Below are positions 14,401-23,385 of a stretch of DNA of 64,000 nucleotides, piece by piece. Position numbers and translations under genes: made by a program. Position 1 is the first letter of the stretch. Each line of letters opens with the position of its first letter. Below the pieces are notes generated by a model. The model was not told the DNA's origin. It did no database searches and saw nothing but the letters and a program-made list of their open reading frames with translations. Location of the stretch: the NCBI GenBank assembly GCA_032158295.1, contig CM063247.1, positions 9,428,675-9,492,674 on the forward strand. Direction: 5' to 3'. This stretch comes from Pycnopodia helianthoides. Its lineage: Eukaryota; Echinodermata; Asteroidea; Forcipulatida; Asteriidae.

Positions 14401-17400
14401 TATTCTATTTACATTCACGCATGCGTACAGACACCATTGGTTGGCAATCGCCGTAGAGTTGTGCATTAGGCAGATGCACAAACGCGTGTGCGTCACGCCA
14501 CCATCAGCCCCATACAAAAAAGCTGATTCTGCTTAAGAAGAGCTGTTCTGCCCATTAAGCACTACCTGGTGAGGTAGGAAATCGGCCGGGACTAATTCTT
14601 TCGCTTACTGGATCGAGGGGACTTCTCGTTAGTATAACTTCACTGCAGAGGGAGTGAGTTGTTGATTGGTCTCAATCTCAACATTTCAACTAGCCTGGCT
14701 CTAGTCATCATCAGGAGACTGAGCAAAGTATGCACATGGTGTTACTGCAAACTGAATAAACACACTATGTACACAGTTTTAATTCACAGTCATAAACAGT
14801 CAAGTTGGCAGTGTTAAAGGCATGGAGGAAGAAAACATCCTCTATGGTATAGGCAGGGTCCTTTCTCTATGGTATAGGTAAGGTCTTCAGACTGAAACTG
14901 ATACTAGACTCAAAAGTCTAAGACTAAATGAGAAATCGGAATGTCTGAGACCAAGAATGGGATCAACAAAAACATATCTTAAAGACTCTTCCAATGCATT
15001 GGGCTATTATTGTTTCAAATTTTCAGATAATATACATATGTTTATTACTTATTGATATTAGCGTTAATAATATAATACTACCGCGCTTAATACTATGTTT
15101 ATAAGTGCTACAGTATTTATCCTGGAAGATATGTGGAGCTACGTTTTGAAGTATGAGACCTTTTTCCTTGACATATGTGGCGCAATATGCAGCCAATCAA
15201 ACCAGGAACATCAGGGAGAACCCCTTCTCTTTACGATAAGAGCACTCAGTTCTTTTACGTGCATTACACAACACCCGGGACCTACGGCTTTACGTCCCAT
15301 CCGAAGGACGCAGCAATAATGGTTAAGTGTCTTGCTTATTAAGGACAAAAGTGTCTTGACAGGGACTCGAACCCACACTCTGCTGATCAGAAGCGTTACT
15401 CAAGATAGTTAGTGCCATTACTCAAGACAGTTGGTGCCAGTACCAATTCCAAGTCCGCTAGTCAATTAGAATTTGTAAATACATTTTTAAATTATCTCAG
15501 TTATACGACCACCCAAAACAACACCGTACCTTTAACACAAGTGTGACCTTTAACTGCTTGATCAGTCATGTTAGCTAATACGGGGTTTGGGATGCGGCAT
15601 GCTATATTTGCTCAATTACGCCAGCCTCCATGATTATCACACAGCAGCTAATGGAAGTTACATGAGTTGCATGTATAAGCGGTTACTCACAGCTGTATCT
15701 GCTTTCATTTCCCTTTGAGATTGGGGGGATGTTACAGACTGTACTTGGACCACTATTTCCAAGCTTCACATAGACAGGGAGAGGAGAAATCTTCAGACAG
15801 TATCATCAACCGATATTGAAAAGAATAATAATTCTGAGCCATATGTGGGTTATTGTGTATCAGTACTGTGAAATCTTATCCGTACACAACCTGACAATGG
15901 TGTTTCATGTCGGGAGATGAAGTAGACCATATCCCCTTGAAAACTTGATGCCTTTCTCAAGGTGTTTGACAGTAGTCATTAGTGGCAATCATCCATTATA
16001 ATAGTGCAGTTTTACATGTACATAACATTTGCAGTGGTGTAGGTTAAGCCGTGAGACTGGGACCAGACTCAAGAGTCTAAGATTGAGTGAGAGACCTGAA
16101 CAGTGGGACCAGCAAAAAACAGATCTCAAGAAATTAACAATATGGGTTGTTCATAGTGAAACACATAGCCCTTTAAATCTTGCCTAATAATGCTAGTTTT
16201 TCTTTAAAGAGCAGGCTAGTATAAACATTGAGACCAATTAAAAAAAAACTCACTCTGCAGCAGTGAAGTTAACAACGATCCTGCTCTCAATCCACTTAGC
16301 AAAAGTATTAGTCCCAGCCAATTTCCTAGTCCCCAGGTAGTACTTAACAAGCAGGACAGTTCTTTTCAGAGAACTAAGTAGTCTCCCGAATTTCGAAATC
16401 TACTTCAGTAGAATAAATAGCAAGACAAGTTCTCAAGCACAAATCAACACAGCAAATGGTGTTACCGCAAACTGAATATACACTGATATCTCACCATTCA
16501 TTGCCTCAAAATCCATATAGTTTTTTTTTTCTTTTGTGGATTCAGGAATGCTCCTTTCTTTCCAATTGTTCAATAGGTTAGAGCATGTATGGGGTAAGCA
16601 CCTTTTAAAACAGTGAGGTACGTTTTACCTGTGCTTTGCCGAGGCAGATCATCTCTCTGGCTTAAGCCCGGTTCATACTTCCTGTGAATGCAAATGCAAA
16701 GCGAATATTGACGTCACAAATTCGCAACGAATAATTCGCAGCAGTTGAGCTGTGCTCTACTCATGCGAATTATTTGCAGCAAAAACAGAGTTGTGACGTC
16801 AATATGCGTTTCACATTCGCATTCGCAGGAAGTATGAACCGGGATTTTGGATGCATATAATGTTCTCCAAAATACTTATGACCTCCCATTCTTCTAACGT
16901 TATGCTGTATTTGTTTGTTACAGGTGTGTGGGGTTAGTGCAGCTATCGATATCGGGATGAAACTTTTGAAACCTGGAGGTACTTACATCTTAGTAGGCCT
17001 TGTGCATCCAGATTCACATCTTAATGTGACAGCAGAAAGCATCATCAGAAAGTGCCTTACAATTAAAGGTAAGTCAGCACAGGAGAATGAACAAGAATTT
17101 CTTGTAGAACCAAGTCTCCTCTTTGGGGTCGGTTTATATGATAATAATAACTAGTTTAGCGCTCTATCTACAGGTGTCTCAAAGCACTTATTATTATTTT
17201 TACAGAAATTTTTTGAATTATGAGACTCATTTGCTGCAGTGCATTTATCGGCCACTGCCAGAAACATCAGGACAAATCCCTTCTCTTAGCAACGAGTGTA
17301 ACTGGGTTCTTTTACGTGTATTACACAACACACGGGACCCCACGGTTTTCTGTTCCATCCGAAGGACGAAGCAATAATGGTTATTGAGTGTCTTGCTTAA

Positions 17401-18132
17401 GGATACAAATGTCAAGACCCAGACTTAAACCTACACTCTGTTGATCAGAAACACCAGAGCTTGAGTCCAATGCACCTGACCGCTCGACCACAAAACAACC
17501 AAAGGGTATAGGAATTTGGCTATGTAGGCACCTGTACTTCATTTTTGCTTTAAAAGTATCCATCTGCTATTCCAATCCCACCCCCACCTCCATCCTCCAT
17601 GTACGGTTCTTTCTCAATTGCCTTGAAATAGAGTATTGAATCATGGGGGTCATATCACGAGAAGCAATTCACAAGCAACCAGTTTTAGACAATCTCCATG
17701 AAGAAAAGACAACCACATTTCAATGTTTGCATAATTTTCATGGGACTGTATTAGTACATTGATAAAAAAAATTCACTTGCGCAACCGAACCGATAATTTA
17801 CAAGCAGTATAGTCCATAGTGCGGAGTTTGCATAGTGTGGTAAGGCCCTTTTAGTTTGAACTCTGACCTCGGCTTTGGGAAACATTGTGTGTCTCCCTTC
17901 CTCATTTAATCGAGATCCTATTATTTGACTTTTATATTTTGAAGGTATCCACAACTACGCTGATCACCATTTGGATGAGGCTGTAGCATTCATGTCCAGA
18001 ACAGCCAACAAATATCCCTTTGAGCAACTGGTGGGTCCAGCCTTCTCACTCAATCAGTTTGATTCTGCCTTACAAGAAGCGGTCCAGGGTCGTTTCTTCA
18101 GAGTGGCCCTGAATCCATCATTAACAGAGTAA
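2280..18132 (+). CDS. Zinc-dependent MDR alcohol dehydrogenase, phosphonate-associated type (six 3' exons, 5' end missing)
   Basis: Exons 2280-2442, 4634-4843, 13177-13309, 14245-14294, 16924-17068 and 17945-18132 join in consistent phase into about 295 residues ending in TAA. All junctions are AG/GT. Visible motifs in order are the catalytic-zinc GHE start (LGHEGVAEIV), GDRV, a four-cysteine structural-zinc lobe (CGECERCKDGMNQKC), a probable third catalytic ligand in INCALATMV, the Rossmann dinucleotide loop GAGLLGMYG, an acidic residue after the second strand (CSDVN), and LLKPGGTYILVG. Family knowledge: these define NAD(P)-dependent zinc alcohol dehydrogenases. The spacing and wording (SCGECERC, NCALATMV) recall the bacterial phosphonate-associated alcohol dehydrogenase family rather than class I/III ADH; that comparison is from memory. 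About 70 N-terminal residues, including the first zinc cysteine, are not in the visible exons. The natural substrate is unknown. A cytosolic enzyme is likely, since no signal peptide or membrane segment is seen in the visible part. Confidence 0.88.
2609..2950 (+). mobile_element. Type 2 TTAA-flanked MITE, copy 1
   Basis: This 342-bp element starts TTAAAGGCCCTGTACACTAT and ends GTGTACAATACCTTTAA, with inverted ends. It has the central palindrome ATTATCGCGCGCGATAAT and the core ATTTTCTCGTGACCTCGATG. It lies in the intron directly after the first visible dehydrogenase exon. Confidence 0.85.
4634..4843 (+). CDS. Dehydrogenase exon 2 of the visible part (substrate-domain end)
   Basis: The exon has 70 codons, from YGHSSLHIRSGLSGCY to KRSVLIQ, with acceptor ctag and donor gtacat, both phase 0. 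It holds the INCALATMV segment, whose cysteine sits where MDR enzymes place a catalytic zinc ligand. Confidence 0.87.
4995..5157. mobile_element. Short palindromic element of the GCTGTGTCATGATCA family
   Basis: The left arm TTGTGTTGTCATGATCAAAG and the right arm GTTGATCATGAAGACACAGC are inverted. They are followed by CAGGCCTGTGG and its complement. TTAA sits at the right edge. Confidence 0.65.
6511..6865 (+). mobile_element. tRNA-derived SINE
   Basis: A tRNA-like head with an A-box-like GTGGCGGAGCG and a perfect B box GGTTCGAGTCC is followed by a SINE body (CTTTGAGCAAGATACTTTAC, TGTACTAGGATTAGTAGTGC) and a tail ending ATGATAATAAT. It contains one copy of the 75-bp unit that is amplified at 19704. 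Confidence 0.75.
7882..7931. repeat. (CAA)n microsatellite
   Basis: About 16 interrupted CAA units. Confidence 0.9.
8790..8935 (+). mobile_element. SINE body fragment
   Basis: TTTCCTTGAGCAAGACACTTTA and TGTACTAGGACAGTAGTACT match the body of the SINE at 6511. The head is missing. Confidence 0.5.
8980..9372 (-). mobile_element. Type 1 TTAA-flanked MITE, copy 3
   Basis: Reverse orientation, both ends intact, inside the 8.3 kb dehydrogenase intron. Confidence 0.85.
10125..10200. repeat. TTTA/TTA-rich low-complexity tract
   Basis: Runs of TTTATTTA and TTATTATT followed by T-rich sequence and GGGGGGCGGGG. The open frames across it are compositional. Confidence 0.85.
10718..11059 (+). mobile_element. 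Type 2 TTAA-flanked MITE, copy 2
   Basis: Same length as, and very close in sequence to, the copy at 2609, including the CG-rich central palindrome. High similarity suggests recent spread. Confidence 0.85.
11458..11520 (+). repeat. Telomere-like GGGGTT/GGGTTA tract
   Basis: TTTAGGGTTGGGGTTGGGG continues for several GGGGTT units and ends GCTAGGGTTAGGAATAGG. It mixes TTAGGG-like and TTGGGG units and has G-quadruplex potential on the + strand. Confidence 0.75.
13177..13309 (+). CDS. Dehydrogenase exon 3 (NAD(P)-binding glycine loop)
   Basis: The exon starts with GAGLLGMYGSALL, the GxGxxG-type dinucleotide-binding loop, and ends phase 1 at ACAG/GTATTG. The 16-bp minisatellite begins only about 25 bp beyond this donor. 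Confidence 0.87.
13335..13492. repeat. 16-bp minisatellite CCCTCCCTGCTGTCGA, about 10 copies
   Basis: Perfect tandem copies, each with a GTCGAC palindrome, beginning about 25 bp after a dehydrogenase donor site. Strong pyrimidine/purine strand asymmetry. The frames through it are repeat artefacts. Confidence 0.95.
14245..14294 (+). CDS. Dehydrogenase exon 4 (50-bp micro-exon)
   Basis: This short exon has acceptor catag and donor gtatgg and encodes KERDVLQENEVDIVIE. It enters in phase 1 and leaves in phase 0, matching both neighbours. It is too short to stand out as an open reading frame and was placed by phase and family wording (DIVIE before a cofactor-domain strand). Confidence 0.8.
14520..14720 (+). 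repeat. Dispersed repeat, inverted partner at 16205-16385
   Basis: GAACAGCTC-, CACTACCTGGTGAGGTAGGA- and ACTTCACTGCAGAGGGAGTG-like segments reappear reverse-complemented at 16205-16385 (CACTCTGCAGCAGTGAAGTT, CCCCAGGTAGTACTTAA). The two flank about 1.5 kb within one dehydrogenase intron and may be two insertions of one family. Confidence 0.55.
15060..15465 (-). mobile_element. tRNA-derived SINE, reverse orientation
   Basis: On the minus strand the head carries the B box GGGTTCGAGTCCCTGTC (15361-15379). The body includes the complement of CATCCGAAGGACGCAGCAAT and shares CTCTGCTGATCAGAAGCG with the other copies. Confidence 0.65.
16667..16843. mobile_element. Inverted-repeat element with CRE octamers in both arms
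   Basis: The left arm begins CCCGGTTCATACTTCCTG and the right arm ends CAGGAAGTATGAACCGGG. Both arms contain TGACGTCA next to TATTG/CAATA. It lies within the intron 80 bp before dehydrogenase exon 5. Confidence 0.75.
16924..17068 (+). CDS. Dehydrogenase exon 5 (cofactor domain, LLKPGGTYILVG)
   Basis: The acceptor is ttacag and the donor is GTAAGT, an ideal site. The exon encodes VCGVSAAIDIG to CLTIKG, including the conserved PGG turn and the hydrophobic strand YILVGLV. It ends in phase 1. Confidence 0.87.
17130..17500 (-). mobile_element. tRNA-derived SINE, reverse orientation, diverged head
   Basis: Same body as at 15060 (CATCCGAAGGACGAAGCAAT, TACACTCTGTTGATCAGAAA), with a tail TTAGCGCTCTATCTACAGGT near 17155 typical of invertebrate SINE 3' ends. 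It lies in the last dehydrogenase intron. Confidence 0.65.
17945..18132 (+). CDS. Dehydrogenase terminal exon
   Basis: The acceptor is tgaag, entered in phase 1. The exon encodes IHNYADHHLDEAVAFM to RVALNPSLTE followed by TAA. The pattern of a catalytic-domain return segment and a final substrate-domain helix fits the MDR C-terminus. Confidence 0.87.
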
Positions 18133-18249
18133 ATAGTCTTGGCCTAAATGGGTTGTGCATGTATGCTCGATGTACAGCATTGTGTTAACTTTTTTTTCCC
18201 CCCAGCATAATTTTCTCCCCGAAGGAACAAATCAGCGCGCAATCGCAGA

Positions 18250-18255
18250 AATAAA
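18250..18255 (+). terminator. Candidate polyadenylation signal of the dehydrogenase gene
   Basis: AATAAA lies 118 bp after the stop codon and is the first such hexamer there. A type 2 TTAA element starts 6 bp later, so the cleavage site would fall inside the element. Confidence 0.4.
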
Positions 18256-18260
18256 TTCAC

Positions 18261-18602
18261 TTAAAGGCCCTGTACACTATTGGTAAGATCAAAAAACACA
18301 ATGTTCACAAATTCACACATAACTTACACGATTTAAAGTAAGTAATGGTAGAAAGGACTCCTTAAAGTATTTCTGCCTAAAATGCTATCGTTTCTGAGAA
18401 ACGAGTAAAACAATAGTAATTATCGCGCAAGATAATTTGAAAAAACAGAAAACACATAAGATCTATTTTCACTATTTTCTCGTGACCTCGATGACCAATT
18501 GAGCTCAAACTTTCACAGGTTTGTTTGTTCATGCATATGTTTAATCACACAAAATGTGGACACTGATTTTGAGCTGGTACCAAAAGTGTACAATACCTTT
18601 AA
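18261..18602 (+). mobile_element. Type 2 TTAA-flanked MITE, copy 3
   Basis: Same ends; the central palindrome has one change (GCGCAAGATAATT). It begins 6 bp after the candidate polyadenylation signal of the dehydrogenase gene. Confidence 0.85.
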
Positions 18603-19629
18603 GTTATCATGTGACGTAGGGTCATACTTGTTAATGATAACAATTTATGTAAGTTTATTACTGCGATTGAGTGCTCAGGTTCCGGAGCAAAGGCTGGGAA
18701 AAAAAACAAAGAAAAAGGTTAACCCAATGCTGGAGAATTCCCAAGACGTTACGAGAGCTGGTCAAGTTGGTGAAATCATGCTGTTACGAATTACTACGAG
18801 CGTAAATACACATTCCACTATCGATCGCTGATGTCTCGGGCCAAGACTTCAGAGTAAAGGTCAAGGGAGTCAGTCCTGCACAGATATTCCACATAAAATA
18901 TGCATCACAAAGTGCACTGACAAATCTTGAGAAGATCAAGATTAATTTCAGCCTTAGAGACTGTACCCAACAGCACTTGTCTCAGTTGCATGACACTGCT
19001 AAGTCTTCAATGTTTTTAAGCATAATTATTGTATAAAAGCAAATTATTGGACCAGTGAGAAACAGTGAAAGCCGCATGGCTTTATTTGGGCTGGTAGCCT
19101 GTTTCTTTAAGGCCATTGTTTCCAAATCATGGCTCTGGCTTCTGGACCATATGCCTGCTGACATGCTGAGGCACCATCTCCAACAGAAAGTGTACATTTT
19201 CAAAGTTACTGATCTGAAAGAGCCAAAGCTGGAGCCAAAGCTGTGGAAAGGGCCTAAGCTAGCCAACTTTTGTTGAAGCTTAGAAATGTTTAATGCTAAG
19301 GCAGCTATATGTAGCTGGGACTTGATCTTCTTGGATACTATTGTATTGTTCTAATCCCATTGTTTACCACCCTTATTTTCTGATTCAAAAGTGTTAATTC
19401 TGCTAACGGTTCAATCAGAAAAGTAGAGTTCCTTTGATCTTATGGCATTTGACACATAGCTAATTGTTCTTCTATTTCTCTTGAGAACATTTGATGGCAT
19501 ATTTTACAGTGCACTACGCACAATATTTGTTTAGTGGTCAAAAGTGCACAAGAGCAAAATTTCTTCAAGTCTGATTATCTAAAAATGGAAGCATAGTCTA
19601 ATTAAAGTGAAAAACTATCAAATATTACT
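18603..19629. other. Intergenic stretch after the dehydrogenase gene
   Basis: AT-rich, no gene recognised. The open frames at 18982-19276 overlap on opposite strands and have no recognisable domain. Confidence 0.5.
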
Positions 19630-20905
19630 ATTGATATTGTGTCTGTCGAATGGGACGTAAAGACGTAGATCCAGTGTACTAGGATAGGAAGTGCACAAAA
19701 AAAGAACCCAGAACACTTACGGAGGAAGAGCGTTTCTGGTTCACTGCAAGTACACCTTGTTTACAGGTTTCCTCAGTTGAACCCAGAACACTTACGGAGG
19801 AAGAGCGTTTCTGGTTCACTGCAAGTACACCTTGTTTACAGGTTTCCTCAGTTGAACCCAGAACACTTACGGAGGAAGAGCGTTTCTGGTTCACTGCAAG
19901 TACACCTTGTTTACAGGTTTCCTCAGTTAAACCTAGAACACTTATGGAGGAAGAGCGTTTCTGGTTCACTGCAACTACCCCTTGTTTACAGGTTTCTTCA
20001 GTTGAACCCAGCACACTTATGGAGGAAGAGTGTTTCTGGTTCATTGCAAGTACCCCTTGTTTACAGGTTTCCTCAGTTAAACCTAGAGCACTTATGGAGG
20101 AAGAGTGTTTCTGGTTCATTGCAACTACCCCTTGTTTACAGGTTTCCTCAGTTGAACCCAGAACACTTATGGAGGAAGAGCGTTTCTGGTTCACTGCAAC
20201 TACCCCTTGTTTACAGGTTTCTTCAGTTGAACCCAGCACACTTATGGAGGAAGAGTGTTTCTGGTTCATTGCAAGTACCCCTTGTTTATAGGTTTCCTCA
20301 GTTAAACCTAGAACACTTATGGAGGAAGAGTGTTTCTGGTTCATTGCAAGTACCCCTTGTTTACAGATTTCCTCAGTTGAACCCAGAACACTTACGGAGG
20401 AAGAGCGTTTCTGGTTCACTGCAAGTACCCCTTGTTTACAGGTTTTCTCAGTTGAACCCAGAACACTTACGGAGGAAGAGCGTTTCTGGTTCACTGCAAG
20501 TACCCCTTGTTTACAGGTTTCCTCAGTTGAACCCAGAACACTTACGGAGGAAGAGCGTTTCTGGTTCACTGCAAGTACCCCTTGTTTACAGGTTTCCTCA
20601 GTTGAACCCAGAACACTTACGGAGGAAGAGCGTTTCTGGTTCACTGCAAGTACCCCTTGTTGACAGGTTTCCTCAGTAGAACCCAGAACACTTACGGAGG
20701 AAGAGCGTTTCTGGTTCTCTGCAAGTACCCCTTGTTTACAGGTTTCCTCAGTTGAACCCAGAACACTTACGGAGGAAGAGCGTTTCTGGTTCTCTGCAAG
20801 TACCCCTTGTTTACAGGTTTCCTCAGGCTTCCCAGTTTACAGTGATTACGATCGCCTTTGAGGCATCCTTGGTTTCATTACCAGAAAGTAATAATAATAC
20901 CTAAT
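19630..20905 (+). mobile_element. SINE whose 3' part has been expanded into a minisatellite
   Basis: Left of the array, GTCGAATGGGACGTAAAG and AGTGTACTAGGATAGGAAGT match the SINE body. Right of it, TTACAGTGATTACGATC, GAGGCATCCTTGGTTTCATT and AGTAATAATAAT match the SINE tail at 6800-6860. The 75-bp array lies exactly between. Confidence 0.75.
19704..20829. repeat. 75-bp minisatellite, about 15 copies
   Basis: The unit runs from GAACCCAGAACACTTACGG through GTTTCTGGTTCACTGCAAGT to TACAGGTTTCCTCAGTT. Units 1-3 and 10-15 are near-identical, while units 4-9 form variant subtypes (AGTG for AGCG, CATTGCAA, AACTACC). Since 75 is divisible by three, frames stay open on both strands for about 300 codons, which is an arithmetic artefact rather than coding. 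Confidence 0.95.
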
Positions 20906-21443
20906 ATAATAACATATTGTCACATTTACACGGTTCCAAGCAACAGCATGTTGATCAGCTAAGCAAATTTCAAACTCTTGAAAAGTGTCTCATCTGTGTA
21001 TTGTTGGTCTTGTAGTGCGAGTTGTGTCTCGCTGCACGCAGCTGCCTTGGTTCTTAATAAAGGAGTTTGAAATGACTCGCCAAACTCACTATGTTAGTGG
21101 GGAACCTTGGTCAAGATATAGTATATGTGTAATTGTATATTTTGTGTACAAATTGAGATTTTATTCACAAATTTCTATTGAAAAACTATTATATATAATA
21201 GTGGTATAATATGAGGTTATATTTTTTAGCTAATTTAAGAAAAAAGGGTGTTTGTTCCTTATCGGAGGTAAAATTTGGCTCTAAGAGCAAGTGTGGTTTA
21301 CTTAGTGTTGTAGACGATTGACTAACCAATCTTTCTTCTAAAGATTCTATTCTATGCACATTCTCTTTACCGGAAACGGTTTTTGGTAAAACACTGTAAT
21401 TATTAATGTGACAGTTAACAAAAATGCATCGATCAAACAATGT

Positions 21444-21927
21444 TTAAAGGGGCTGTGTCATCGTGATCAAAGCAGGCATGTGGCCGTACATGGAATAGAC
21501 CGATCCATTAAGCCCCACCCCTTAACATATTGACCAATCACAGCATTGGCTGCATCACCAATGCACTTGTGGGCAGCAAATGTGCACCTCTCCAATGCCA
21601 CACTCACGACATGAAAGGGGCTTTAAGTTTACGCGCGTGCGCATGTTTACTTTTCTAATGGGATTTTAGTGTTACTTTTCTAATGGGATTTTAGCTTGTC
21701 AGACTTTTGTCCGATTTTCGGTTGTAGGCCTATAGCCAAGGTTCTGATTGGTCAACAAGTAAGAGGGCGGTGCTTAATGGATCTGTCTATTATGAACTCT
21801 TATATAGTTACAGCACACGCGCTCTCCGTAGATATGATACGAGGGGAGGGCGCTGTAACTGGGTAAGAATTCATAGTTTCCTGGACAGCTGTACAGGCCT
21901 GTTTTGATCAAGATGACACAGCTCCTA
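21444..21927. mobile_element. Palindromic element of the GCTGTGTCATGATCA family with a second element nested inside
   Basis: The outer ends are TTAAAGGGGCTGTGTCATCG on the left and GATCAAGATGACACAGCTCC on the right. The middle is occupied by the nested inverted repeat at 21495-21790. Confidence 0.65.
21495..21790. mobile_element. Nested inverted-repeat element
   Basis: The left end ATAGACCGATCCATTAAGCC and the right end GCTTAATGGATCTGTCTAT are inverted, followed inward by CACCCCTTA and GGGCGGTGC. TTGACCAATCA and TTGGTCAAC extend the pairing. Confidence 0.6.
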
Positions 21928-22119
21928 AGAGTGTGTCACGGGGGCAAGTTGTTGTGTTTAAAAAAATAATGTCAGATGGTTGTGATTTATTGTATCAGAA
22001 ACATTTGCACTTGATGTTTGTGCTAACACACATGGAGCACTATGAAGTTAGAAAATCTTCTTGACAATGACACCTAAAGAGCCCCTGCACTGACATCACA
22101 CTTGGCTACAGTCTACCCA

Positions 22120-22400
22120 CCATGGGGCCGATTTCAAAAAGCACTAAGATTCATCTTAAGATGAGTTGTCGGTATTACCGTAGTGATTTGTATTGTGAAC
22201 TCACACTTTGCTTAAGCAATTAAGAGTGATTTGCAGTTAAGATCACTCTTAACTCATTGTGAAGTCAAATTGTATGTAAAGATATGGTGCGCGTATCACC
22301 ACGCACGCGTCACCTTAAATGCACTCTACACATTATCACTGGAAATCTGACTCGTCCATTAATGGCGTAAGCAAGAATATGGTGTGATGACGTTAGGTGA
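22120..22400. mobile_element. MITE-like repeat with internal CTTAAG palindromes
   Basis: GGGGCCGATTTCAAAAAGCA at the left and GGTGAATTGGGCCAAG at the right resemble degraded inverted ends, with repeated ATCTTAAGAT and GCTTAAGC inside. Related text (GTAAAGATATGGT, then ATGTCATGTGAATTGGG) recurs at 24845-25020. Confidence 0.45.
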
Positions 22401-23059
22401 ATTGGGCCAAGAGGAGAAATTGTTCAGCCTAATGATCTCTGGGGTACACTACTATTCTTTGCCTAAAGTTCTTATTTACTGGGCGTGGGGGCGCTCCTCT
22501 TTCCGTAGATTTACCGATCAAAGTTACTGTTTATTGCATTTTTCTGTTGCAGGGAACAGAATGTAATGTGTGTTGATGAAGAGGGGATTAGATTATTCGA
22601 CTGTAGGGGCATGTTTTTTGGGCACACTTTCTTTGTGTAAACTTGCCCCTCGTTTGTGTGCAATGTCTCATCATTTTTCATGATATTGTAATTCAATTTT
22701 GCCTGACGTACTAATAAATACCATCACTTCCCACAAAGGGAAAATTTGTTGAAAAAAATGCAATCTTCGCTTTAATATAATTTATTTGGTTTGCGGTAAC
22801 ATTGTTTTAAAAGTATTTTTTTATTTTATTATTATTTTTTTTAAACCTTGGGAGATTCAACCACGATTGTCGGTCTCCGAAGAAAATCACAGCAATTCAA
22901 CCAGATGGGATTTGTGCTCGAGATAAAGCAAGCTCAATATTATTGTGAAATAGAACATCGGTTGTAAATTCCGGAATTGAGTTGTTCAATCACACTCACC
23001 CTGGGTTTTCACTTCTAGACTATTTTATTTTCTGAACAGGTCACAAACAAATTGCTTTC

Positions 23060-23385
23060 TTAAAGGGTGTGCACACCATTGGTAAGATTGGAAATACAGA
23101 TGGTCATGATGGTGGAAAACTTCCCTTGAGATAGTTTTGCTCGAAATGCTATAGTTTTTTAGGAAATGAGTAAAACAATTAGTTTTTATCTCACGTGTCC
23201 AAAATCCGATGTTTGAAAACAGTGAAAACATTTATTGAGTTTTTTTTCTCTATTTTATCGTGACTCCGATTATCAATTGAGCTTACACTTTCAAAAGTTT
23301 ATTATTTCATGTACACTGTATGTTGGGTCACATAAAGTGTAGATACTGGTCTTTGACAATGACCAATGTTGCACATGAGCTTTAA
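23060..23385 (+). mobile_element. Diverged relative of the type 1/type 2 TTAA elements
   Basis: It starts TTAAAGGGTGTGCACACCAT and ends TGTTGCACATGAGCTTTAA. It keeps the shared core in altered form (TATTTTATCGTGACTCCGAT then CAATTGAGCTTACACTTTC). Confidence 0.7.

Larger units (their letters stand above)
14295..16923. other. 2.6 kb dehydrogenase intron
   Basis: Holds the inverted dispersed repeat pair, a SINE at 15060 and the CRE-bearing inverted element at 16667. Otherwise no signal. Confidence 0.6.

Noticed and set aside
19679..20679. Open frames of about 300 codons on both strands
   Set aside because: They exist only because the 75-bp repeat unit is divisible by three and lacks stops; there is no domain, and the array derives from a SINE.
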